From: Pseudomonadota bacterium
GTDB taxonomy: Bacteria > Pseudomonadota > Alphaproteobacteria > Rhizobiales > Kaistiaceae
Direction: 5' to 3'
Length of the DNA: 6,001 nucleotides
NCBI GenBank assembly: GCA_023433185.1
Contig: JAEZEN010000235.1
Span: 1-6,001, forward strand
A program made the position numbers and the translations under genes. The notes under the pieces were generated by a model that made no database searches, was not told the DNA's origin, and saw nothing but the letters and a program-made list of their open reading frames with translations. Shown here piece after piece: positions 1 to 4,973 of the stretch. Each line of letters starts with the position of its first letter. Positions within the stretch are counted from its first letter, which is position 1.

Positions 1-2460
1 CTGCTCGTCCGTGCCGACGCGAGCGCCAAGTCCGCCGAGGAGATCGCCGCCATCGAGGTCGCGCCCGGCACCCGGGTCGGCGACATCGCCGACGTGGTCT
101 TCGGCCCGGCGGAGCGCAACACCTCGCTGCGCATGAACGGGCAGACCGGCGTCGGCCTCGGCATCGTCCGCCAGGCGAAGTCGAACGTCCTCGAGATCTC
201 CGCGGGCGTCCGCCAGGCGGTCGAGGAGCTCAACGTGTCGCTGCCCGAGGACGTGACGCTCGTCGTCACCTCCGACGATGCGATCTTCATCGACTCGGCG
301 ATCGAGGCGGTGGTCGTCGACCTGATGATCGCCACCCTCATCGTGGTCGCGATCATCTTCGTCTTCCTGCGATCGCTGCGGCTCACCTTCATTCCCGCCG
401 TGACCGTGCCGATCGCCCTCTTCGGGACGGTGGCGGCAATCTATCTCGCCGGCTTCTCGGTCAACATCCTTACGCTGCTCGCGCTGGTCCTCGCCACCGG
501 CCTCGTCGTCGATGATGCGATCGTCGTCATCGAGAACATCTCGCGGCAGCGGGCCCTCGGCCTCGGCCCGCGGGCGGCGGCCGTGATCGGCACGCGGCAG
601 GTCTTCTTCGCGGTGCTGTCGACGACGGCGACGCTCGCGGCGGTGTTCATCCCGATCTCGTTCTTCCCCGGCACCGCCGGGCGCCTGTTCTCCGAGTTCG
701 GCTTCGTGCTCGCCTTTGCCGTGACGCTGTCGGGCGTCGTCGCGCTGACCCTGGTGCCGATGCTCGCCTCGCGCTGGATCGGCAGCGGGCAGCATGTGCC
801 GAGCCGCAACCCGATCGGCCGCGCGGTGTCGTCCTGCGGCTCGGCGCTCGAGCGCCTCTACGCGCGCATCCTCGACGCCTGCCTCCGCGCGCCTATGGTG
901 GTGGTCACCGCGGCGCTCCTCTTCGCCGGCGCGGCGGCGGCGGTCTATCCGCTCCTGCCGAACGAGCTGACGCCGAGCGAGGACCGCGGCTTCATCCCCA
1001 TCTCGATCCGCGCCCCCCAGGGGGCGACGGTGGACTATACCGCCGAGCAGGTGCAGCGCGCCGAGGCGATCGTCCAGTCCTTCCGCGAGAGCGGCGAGGT
1101 GACCAACGTCTTCGCCACCGCGCAGGGCTTCGGCGGCGGCGGCTTCATGTTCCTGACGCTCGCCCCGTGGGACGAGCGGACCCGCTCGCAGCAGGCGATC
1201 ACTGCCGACCTCAACAGCCGGCTCGGCGAGATCCCGGGCATCCAGATCACCGCCTTCTCGGCCAACAGCCTCGGCATCCGGGGTGGCGGGCAGGGCCTCC
1301 AGTTCGCCATCACCGGCTCGGACTACGACCAGATAGCGGTGGCGGCGGCCGAGCTGAACACCGCGCTGCAGGACGACCCGACCTTCGCCACGACGCGGCT
1401 CAACTACGACACCACCCAGCCGCAGCTCTCGATCCGCATCGACCGCGAGCGCGCCGCCGACGTGGGCGTGCCGATCCAGAACATCTCGGCCGTCATCCAG
1501 ACGCTGCTCGAGGGCCGCGAGGTCGGTCACTTCAACCTCGGCGACGAGCGCATCGAGATCCTGGCGCTGGCACCAGACGGGATGATCCAGGACCCGGCCG
1601 GGCTCGAGCGCATCCAGCTCCGCACGTCGAGCGACCGCATGGTGCCGCTGTCCTCGCTCGTCACCTTCGAGGAGGTGGCGGTGGCGCCGAACCTCCAGCG
1701 CCAGGACCAGCGCCGCGCCGTGCCGATGTCGGCGACGCTGGCGCCCGGCATCGACTTCGGCCAGGGCATGGAGCGCCTCGAGGCGATCGCCGAGAGCGTG
1801 CTGCCGGCCGGCATGGGCCTCATCTACACCGGCGAGGCGAAGGAGCTGAACGCGGCGTCGAGCGGCGTCGCCCAGACCTTCGCCTTCGCGCTGCTCGTCG
1901 TCCTGCTCGTGCTCGCCGCCCAGTTCGAGAGCTTCGTCAGCGCCGTGATCCTGATCGCGGTGGTGCCCTTCGGCCTCGCGGCGGCGGTGTTCGCGATGCT
2001 GCTGACGGGCGGCTCGCTCAACATCTACAGCCAGATCGGGCTGATATTGCTGGTCGGGTTGATGGCCAAGAACGGCATCCTGATCGTCGAGTTCGCCAAC
2101 CAGCTCCGCGATTCCGGGCAGTCGGTGCGCGAGGCGATCCGGAATGCCAGCGTCATCCGCCTGCGGCCGGTGGTGATGACGATGATCGCGACCATCCTCG
2201 GCGGCCTGCCGCTGGTCCTCAGCAGTGGTGCCGGATCGGAGGCGCGGCAGGCGCTGGGCTGGGTCGTGGTCGGCGGTCTCGCCATCGCGACCTTCGCCAC
2301 CCTCTTCGTCACCCCCGTGGTGTTCGACCTGCTGGCCCGCTTCTCGAAGGCCCGCGCCACCGAGGAGCAGCGCCTCGAGCGCGAGCTCCGCGAGGCCGGC
2401 GGCCCGCGCGGCCTGCGTCCGACCGAGGAGGAACTCGGTCACGTGGCTCCGGCGGAGTGA
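1..2460 (+). CDS. RND efflux pump inner-membrane subunit, HAE1 type (5' partial)
   Basis: Proton-driven efflux permease of the AcrB/MexF class, which works as an inner-membrane trimer with a membrane fusion protein and outer-membrane channel. The frame is open from base 1, so the gene starts upstream; 819 residues remain, and by alignment with AcrB (1049 aa) roughly 235 N-terminal residues (TM1 and part of the porter domain) are missing. Visible in order: end of porter domain (1-100), TM2-TM6 (about 103-258), TM7 (297-320), second periplasmic porter/docking half (320-620), TM8-TM12 (626-780), and a charged cytoplasmic tail of about 40 residues. TM4 has GLVVDDAIVVIEN with D171-D172, matching AcrB D407/D408; TM10 has GLMAKNGILIVEF with K690, matching K940. 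The DD pair is the HAE1 signature; heavy-metal (HME) pumps differ at this motif. No frameshift seen. Substrate cannot be told from the sequence. A GTG at 94 is only an internal codon. Confidence 0.95.
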   Translation: MLVRADASAKSAEEIAAIEVAPGTRVGDIADVVFGPAERNTSLRMNGQTGVGLGIVRQAKSNVLEISAGVRQAVEELNVSLPEDVTLVVTSDDAIFIDSAIEAVVVDLMIATLIVVAIIFVFLRSLRLTFIPAVTVPIALFGTVAAIYLAGFSVNILTLLALVLATGLVVDDAIVVIENISRQRALGLGPRAAAVIGTRQVFFAVLSTTATLAAVFIPISFFPGTAGRLFSEFGFVLAFAVTLSGVVALTLVPMLASRWIGSGQHVPSRNPIGRAVSSCGSALERLYARILDACLRAPMVVVTAALLFAGAAAAVYPLLPNELTPSEDRGFIPISIRAPQGATVDYTAEQVQRAEAIVQSFRESGEVTNVFATAQGFGGGGFMFLTLAPWDERTRSQQAITADLNSRLGEIPGIQITAFSANSLGIRGGGQGLQFAITGSDYDQIAVAAAELNTALQDDPTFATTRLNYDTTQPQLSIRIDRERAADVGVPIQNISAVIQTLLEGREVGHFNLGDERIEILALAPDGMIQDPAGLERIQLRTSSDRMVPLSSLVTFEEVAVAPNLQRQDQRRAVPMSATLAPGIDFGQGMERLEAIAESVLPAGMGLIYTGEAKELNAASSGVAQTFAFALLVVLLVLAAQFESFVSAVILIAVVPFGLAAAVFAMLLTGGSLNIYSQIGLILLVGLMAKNGILIVEFANQLRDSGQSVREAIRNASVIRLRPVVMTMIATILGGLPLVLSSGAGSEARQALGWVVVGGLAIATFATLFVTPVVFDLLARFSKARATEEQRLERELREAGGPRGLRPTEEELGHVAPAE

Positions 2461-2490
2461 GCGCGATGATGACGGCGGTGCTCCAGGGCC

Positions 2491-2515
2491 GGGCAGGGGG
2501 GCGGGCAGCCTGCCC
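2491..2515 (+). terminator. Hairpin after the RND gene, possible weak terminator
   Basis: Perfect 7-bp arms GGGCAGG (2491-2497) and CCTGCCC (2509-2515) with an 11-nt loop, starting 30 bases after the pump stop codon. No T-run follows, so it does not meet the intrinsic-terminator pattern. It may stabilise the 3' end or act with Rho. A second hairpin follows at 2537. Confidence 0.3.
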
Positions 2516-2536
2516 CATGCCGCCCGCGCGGCCTTT

Positions 2537-2569
2537 CGCGCCGCCGGCGGGCCGGGCGGGCGCGGCGCG
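2537..2569. repeat. GC-rich inverted repeat, 8-bp arms
   Basis: CGCGCCGC (2537-2544) pairs with GCGGCGCG (2562-2569) across a 17-nt GC-only loop. In such GC-rich sequence chance dyads are common, so its value is mainly as part of a cluster of dyads between the pump and sigma genes. No T-run follows. Confidence 0.35.
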
Positions 2570-2570
2570 C

Positions 2571-2585
2571 CGTGTCCCGTACACG
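2571..2585. repeat. Inverted repeat CGTGT-n5-ACACG upstream of sigma gene
   Basis: CGTGT (2571-2575) and ACACG (2581-2585) with a 5-nt spacer. It lies directly before the 16-bp palindrome at 2588, and a related dyad (CGTGTC-n10-GACACG) sits at 2656-2677. The 9-mer GCCGTGTCC occurs at 2569-2577 and again at 2654-2662. The repetition suggests a regulator binding element, which is inference. Confidence 0.4.
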
Positions 2586-2587
2586 AA

Positions 2588-2603
2588 GCTGTGGCGCCAC
2601 AGC
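2588..2603. promoter_or_regulatory. Perfect 16-bp palindrome, candidate operator
   Basis: GCTGTGGCGCCACAGC reads the same on both strands with no spacer. It lies 93 bases before the chosen sigma start and 127 bases after the pump stop. Outer arms GTCCC (2574-2578) and GGGAC (2604-2608) could extend it into an imperfect stem. Uninterrupted even-length palindromes of this size suit a dimeric repressor site. No T-run, so not a terminator. The binding protein is unknown. Confidence 0.4.
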
Positions 2604-2655
2604 GGGACGCCGATCGGCTATCGTGGCGGCCTCGCCATGCCGCGGCCAGCATTGC

Positions 2656-2677
2656 CGTGTCCGGTGCAGAAGACACG
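2656..2677. promoter_or_regulatory. Inverted repeat CGTGTC-n10-GACACG, candidate operator
   Basis: Perfect 6-bp half-sites at 2656-2661 and 2672-2677, with centres 16 bases apart, ending 19 bases before the sigma start. The left half-site and its flanks repeat the upstream sequence at 2569-2577. The spacing would suit a dimeric regulator near the promoter or the ribosome site. No clear ECF-type -35 (AAC core) was found upstream, so autoregulation by the sigma factor is not shown. Confidence 0.35.
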
Positions 2678-2696
2678 TCGCTGGAGTCTCAGCTTG

Positions 2697-3269
2697 GTGC
2701 AGTCGAAAGGCCCGCGTGACGGCGATCTCATCGCCCGCGACCGGATGCGGCTCGCGCGCGTGGCCGAGGGCGACGAGGCGACGTTCGCCCGCATCGTCGG
2801 CGAGGAGACGCCGAGGCTGCTGCGTTTCGCCGGCACCATCCTCGGCGCCGGCGCGCCGGAGGCCGAGGAGGTGGCGCAGGAGGCGCTCATCCGGCTGTGG
2901 CGCCAGGCCGACACCTGGCGGCCCGAGGGCCGGATCTCGACATGGCTCCACCGCGTCACGTACCGGCTCTGCATCGATGTACTGCGCCGTCGCCGGCCGG
3001 ATGTCGAAATCGACCTCGTCGAGGACGAAATCGCCGACGAGACCCCGGAGCCGGAGGCCCGGCTGATCGTCGCGGAGGACGTGCGTGCCCTCCGCGCCGC
3101 CGTCGACAGCCTGCCCGAGCGGCAGCGGACGGCGATCGTGCTCTGCCACTTCCAGGGACTAGGCCAGGCGGAAGCGGCGGATGTGATGGAGGTGAGCGAG
3201 GCGGCCTACGAGTCCCTCCTCGCCCGGGCGAGGCGGCGCCTTCGGGTGATCCTCGCCGGACAACGATAG
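2697..3269 (+). CDS. ECF-family RNA polymerase sigma factor
   Basis: Alternative sigma factor of the sigma-70 extracytoplasmic-function group; it directs RNA polymerase to a small stress regulon when its anti-sigma partner releases it. At 190 aa it has the usual length. Region 2 spans about 22-100, with AEEVAQEALIRLWRQADTW (core polymerase contact and -10 recognition) and the basic stretch RLCIDVLRRRR. An acidic linker (102-122) follows. Region 4 spans about 126-187: SLPERQRTAIVL, then the helix-turn-helix LGQAEAADVMEVSEAAYESL and a basic end. GTG at 2697 is chosen because GGAG (2683-2686) lies 10 bases before it and codons upstream (GCA, TTG, TGT, ACA, AGT) look non-coding. TTG at 2694, 7 bases from GGAG, is equally possible; ATG at 2637 would add 20 residues. 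First gene of the three-gene cassette. Confidence 0.93.
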   Translation: MQSKGPRDGDLIARDRMRLARVAEGDEATFARIVGEETPRLLRFAGTILGAGAPEAEEVAQEALIRLWRQADTWRPEGRISTWLHRVTYRLCIDVLRRRRPDVEIDLVEDEIADETPEPEARLIVAEDVRALRAAVDSLPERQRTAIVLCHFQGLGQAEAADVMEVSEAAYESLLARARRRLRVILAGQR

Positions 3270-3273
3270 GAGG
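3268..3273 (+). promoter_or_regulatory. Ribosome binding site AGGAGG overlapping the sigma stop codon
   Basis: AGGAGG shares its first two bases with the TAG stop of the sigma gene and lies 7 bases before the ATG at 3281. It is a full-consensus site and fixes the start of the second cassette gene, which the frame alone would leave open much further upstream. It also indicates translation coupling with the sigma factor. Confidence 0.8.
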
Positions 3274-3280
3274 CCTGACA

Positions 3281-3703
3281 ATGGCCCAGGACCGCAGCAT
3301 CAGGGAGGCACTCGACCGTTTCGGAACGGATTTCGCGACCTGGCCGGATCCGGCACTTGCCGGCGAGGCGCGCCGGCTGGCGCTTGCCGACCGGAGCTTC
3401 CGGGCCCGCCTCGACACGGCGGCCGCGATCGATGCCGGGCTCGAGCGCCTGCGTGACGCGCTCGATGCCGAGGCCGCAGCCAGCGGTGCCGTCCGTCGCG
3501 TCGAAGAGCGCGTGCTGTCCGCCGTGACGCCCGCGGTCGCGAACGGCCGCCGCTGGGCGATGGTCGCTGCGGCCGTGGTGGCCGCGGCGGTCCTCGGTGC
3601 CATCGTCGACGTCACCGTGCTGGCGCCGTTCGGCAGCGAATCCTTCGAGGTCGTGGTGCTCGACCCGCTCTTCTTCGACCCGGCGGGGGTGATGTCGCCA
3701 TGA
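3281..3703 (+). CDS. Single-pass membrane protein, putative anti-sigma factor
   Basis: 140 aa. Residues 1-92 are a charged, helical, presumably cytoplasmic domain beginning with an ALDRFGTDFATWPD motif; 93-114 form one hydrophobic segment (AMVAAAVVAAAVLGAIVDV) preceded by GRR, giving N-in orientation by the positive-inside rule; 115-140 form a short periplasmic tail. The position straight after an ECF sigma gene, the coupled ribosome site and the N-in single-pass layout are those of anti-sigma factors such as CnrY, which hold the sigma factor at the membrane. No cysteine or histidine is present, so it is not a zinc-binding (ZAS, HxxxCxxC) anti-sigma factor. I do not recognise a named domain, so function rests on context. 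The stop overlaps the next gene's ATG as ATGA (3700-3703). Confidence 0.8.
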   Translation: MAQDRSIREALDRFGTDFATWPDPALAGEARRLALADRSFRARLDTAAAIDAGLERLRDALDAEAAASGAVRRVEERVLSAVTPAVANGRRWAMVAAAVVAAAVLGAIVDVTVLAPFGSESFEVVVLDPLFFDPAGVMSP

Positions 3704-4155
3704 CGCCGTCGACGCGCGTCCGTGGCCGGGTGCCATGGCTGTTCGTGGCCCTCGCCGCATCGCTGGCCGTCAATGCCTTCGTCATCGGCGCCTTCGCGAC
3801 CGATGTCCTCCGCTTCTCCTATGCGGCGAAGCGGCCCGTCAGTTTCGAGTTGCGCTGGCTCGAGGAACGGTTGGCGCCGGAGGACTTCGCGGTCGTCAAT
3901 GCCGCCGTCGAAGCCTCCCGGCCTGACGCCCATGCCCGGTTCGACCGGTTGCGGGCGCTGCGCAACGAGGTTGGCGTGCTCGCCGCCGCCCCCGAGCCGG
4001 ATCGCGCTGCGATCGACGCCAAGCTGGCGGAGATCCGGGAGGAGCAGCGGGAGATGGTGGGGAACCTGCAGGCAACGATCATCGATGCGCTTCTTGACCT
4101 GCCGGCGGCCGCGCGCTCGTCCCTGTCCACCCCGACGGCGGAAACGGCGCGCTAA
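3700..4155 (+). CDS. Membrane-anchored periplasmic sensor, CnrX/Spy-like (putative)
   Basis: 151 aa. A basic N-terminus (R6, R8, R10) is followed by one hydrophobic segment (about 13-34), then a predicted all-helical periplasmic domain: FELRWLEERLAPEDFAVVNAA (49-69), a helix through 76-96, and a charged helix with IREEQREMVGNLQATIIDAL (112-131). Size, anchor and the L-x-P-E-D turn between amphipathic helices fit the periplasmic heavy-metal sensor/Spy-CpxP-like superfamily (Metal_resist type), which often sits beside ECF sigma genes. In CnrX such a protein senses Ni/Co and acts on the membrane anti-sigma factor. Here the only histidine is H78 and there is no cysteine, so the CnrX ligand set is not visible. 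Start is the ATGA overlap with the preceding gene, implying translational coupling. No clear intrinsic terminator follows. Confidence 0.75.
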   Translation: MTPSTRVRGRVPWLFVALAASLAVNAFVIGAFATDVLRFSYAAKRPVSFELRWLEERLAPEDFAVVNAAVEASRPDAHARFDRLRALRNEVGVLAAAPEPDRAAIDAKLAEIREEQREMVGNLQATIIDALLDLPAAARSSLSTPTAETAR

Positions 4156-4339
4156 CGAAACGTCTCTAGGATGGAGTGCATGTCGAAGATACAGGCAGGC
4201 GGGGAGAGTTTCGAGCCGGCTTAGCCTTTGTCGTCCTCGGCCATCCCCCTATCGGCACCGCTCCAAAAAACGCGGTAACCCTCGGTCGGTCAGGCAATTC
4301 CCGGACCAGGCGCGAGCCTCCCCCCTTGTTCACCGCACT

Positions 4340-4358
4340 TGCTTGCCCCTGGCAAGCA
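4340..4358. repeat. Perfect 8-bp hairpin
   Basis: TGCTTGCC (4340-4347) and GGCAAGCA (4351-4358) enclose a 3-nt CCT loop. A compact perfect stem, 185 bases after the sensor gene. No T-run follows on either strand, so it is not a standard terminator; it could mark the 3' end of the cassette transcript or be part of a structured RNA. Confidence 0.45.
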
Positions 4359-4503
4359 GCGGACCTGCCTGTTCGCCGCCTCCCATGGGTCCTTCTGCGG
4401 AAGCAGACCGGCGGCATTGTCGAACCGCCCATCGACGTGCCCGACTTGGTGATCTAAGCGCGATTCTGCCGAAAAGGGAAGAGGTGGCCCGCGCGCGGCT
4501 GCC

Positions 4504-4544
4504 CCATGGTGCAATCGGCGTTGCCAATTGGTCACTCACCATGG
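4504..4544. repeat. Inverted repeat CCATGGTG-n25-CACCATGG
   Basis: Perfect 8-bp arms at 4504-4511 and 4537-4544. The spacer itself holds the palindrome CCAATTGG (4524-4531). Could be a looped RNA stem or two operator half-sites; nothing in the sequence decides between these. Confidence 0.35.
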
Positions 4545-4557
4545 TTCCGCCTTCATT

Positions 4558-4567
4558 ATCATATGAT
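4558..4567. repeat. AT-rich palindrome ATCATATGAT
   Basis: A perfect 10-bp palindrome within an A/T-rich patch (about 4551-4572), unusual in this GC-rich window. Such patches often mark promoters or operators. No well-spaced -35/-10 pair was found around it. Confidence 0.3.
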
Positions 4568-4660
4568 GAAATCTCGCCCGTTGGTCCTGCTTGTCGCCAG
4601 GGCGTCGCGTCGGGATGGCTCGAATCACGGGGTGCATGGGGGGCGTAGACGCCGGCGCTG

Positions 4661-4689
4661 TTGCTCTCCATCGTCGGCGCTAATAATAT
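4661..4689 (+). promoter_or_regulatory. Weak candidate sigma-70 promoter for the binding-protein gene
   Basis: TTGCTC (4661-4666) and TAATAT (4684-4689) are separated by 17 bases and match the TTGACA/TATAAT consensus at 3 and 4 of 6 positions. It is the best-spaced pair I found in the gap. If used, the leader before the binding-protein gene would be about 280 nt. The direct repeat CGGCGCT at 4653-4659 and 4675-4681 brackets the -35 element. Confidence 0.25.
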
Positions 4690-4707
4690 CGGCAATGAGA
4701 ATTAGCG
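4678..4707. promoter_or_regulatory. Dyad CGCTAAT-n16-ATTAGCG, candidate operator
   Basis: Perfect 7-bp arms at 4678-4684 and 4701-4707, overlapping the candidate -10 element at 4684-4689. Half-site centres are 23 bases apart, about two helical turns. A repressor bound here could block transcription of the sugar-binding protein gene. The regulator is not in the window. As RNA it could also form a stem with a 16-nt loop. Confidence 0.35.
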
Positions 4708-4732
4708 GAACGGGCCGGGAAGGGCCGGTAAC

Positions 4733-4782
4733 GCATGGCAAGCACTTCTGCGCTTGATAAGGCCATGCATTCTGCGGCATGG
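4733..4782 (+). promoter_or_regulatory. Competing hairpins in the leader of the binding-protein gene
   Basis: Three related segments, GCATGGC (4733-4739), GCCATGC (4762-4768) and GCATGG (4777-4782), allow two exclusive stems: the middle one pairs with the first (7 bp, 22-nt loop, with an inner CAAGC/GCTTG stem at 4739-4743 and 4752-4756; C4739 cannot serve both) or with the third (6 bp, 8-nt loop). This is the layout of an RNA switch or attenuator, but no known riboswitch class is recognised and no T-run follows. Confidence 0.3.
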
Positions 4783-4876
4783 TGCGGGGCGTTCGGCCTC
4801 CCCGGCACGCAGGATGAGGAGCGAACGTCAGACGCGGTTGGCCGATGGCCGACACGCCGTCTGGGACTGGAAGACC

Positions 4877-4894
4877 GGCGGGCAGGTCCCCGCC
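4877..4894. repeat. Short hairpin GGCGGG-n6-CCCGCC
   Basis: 6-bp arms (4877-4882 and 4889-4894) with a 6-nt loop, about 80 bases before the binding-protein start. An A-run follows on the + strand, not T, so it is not a terminator for rightward transcription. May add to the leader structure. Confidence 0.3.
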
Positions 4895-4960
4895 CAAAAA
4901 GACGTTGATCCGTGGTCGGGCCAAGACCGTCAAAGGTCGCCCTAGCGAGACTATCAATCG

Positions 4961-4966
4961 GGAGGA
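4961..4966 (+). promoter_or_regulatory. Strong ribosome binding site GGAGGA
   Basis: GGAGGA ends 7 bases before the ATG at 4974. With the signal peptide coded immediately after, it fixes the start of the binding-protein gene and rules out the in-frame ATG at 4845. Confidence 0.85.
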
Positions 4967-4973
4967 GAATCCT

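Larger units (their letters stand above)
4156..4973. other. Intergenic stretch of 0.8 kb without a convincing gene
   Basis: By eye this region is less GC-rich than the genes on either side and holds short A/T patches (4551-4572, 4681-4705). Open frames exist on both strands (for example 93 codons from GTG 4176 to 4457), but they have mixed third-position bases, weak or no ribosome sites and no recognisable protein. It contains a hairpin (4340-4358), dyads (4504-4544, 4558-4567), a weak promoter candidate with an overlapping dyad (4661-4707) and competing hairpins (4733-4782). A decayed gene, a short transferred segment or an unrecognised RNA cannot be excluded. Confidence 0.6.

Noticed and set aside
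1..2460. Heavy-metal (HME/CnrA-type) assignment of the RND pump, tempting because of the nearby CnrX-like gene
   Set aside because: TM4 carries the adjacent Asp pair (VVDDAIVVIEN) of HAE1 pumps and not the HME arrangement.
1167..2696. A very long open frame continuing into the sigma factor gene, suggesting a 700-aa protein
   Set aside because: It runs out of frame through the RND pump gene and its translation is low-complexity Arg/Pro/Gly, typical of a high-GC shadow frame. Only the part from about 2697 has sigma-factor sequence and a ribosome site.
2439..3149. 236-codon open frame on the - strand over the sigma gene
   Set aside because: Antisense shadow of the sigma gene; no recognisable domain, and the sense frame has clear sigma regions 2 and 4.
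2956..3933. 325-codon open frame on the - strand across the three-gene cassette
   Set aside because: Antisense to three tightly coupled genes, with low-complexity Arg/Ser/Ala composition and no domain.
4176..4457. 93-codon frame starting at GTG 4176, after a weak AGGA
   Set aside because: Mixed third-position bases unlike neighbouring genes, poor ribosome spacing (4 nt) and no recognisable protein. Kept only as a possibility within the intergenic entry.
4330..4695. 121-codon - strand frame in the gap
   Set aside because: No recognisable domain, no convincing ribosome site and no coding-like codon bias.
4735..4908. 57-codon frame starting ATG 4735 in the leader of the binding-protein gene, a possible leader peptide
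   Set aside because: The purine-rich stretch upstream is too far from the ATG, codon choice is not gene-like, and the peptide has no run of a regulatory amino acid as in classic attenuators.
4845..4973. N-terminal extension of the binding protein from ATG 4845
   Set aside because: It would bury the signal peptide 43 residues inside the protein; the strong GGAGGA site fixes the start at 4974.
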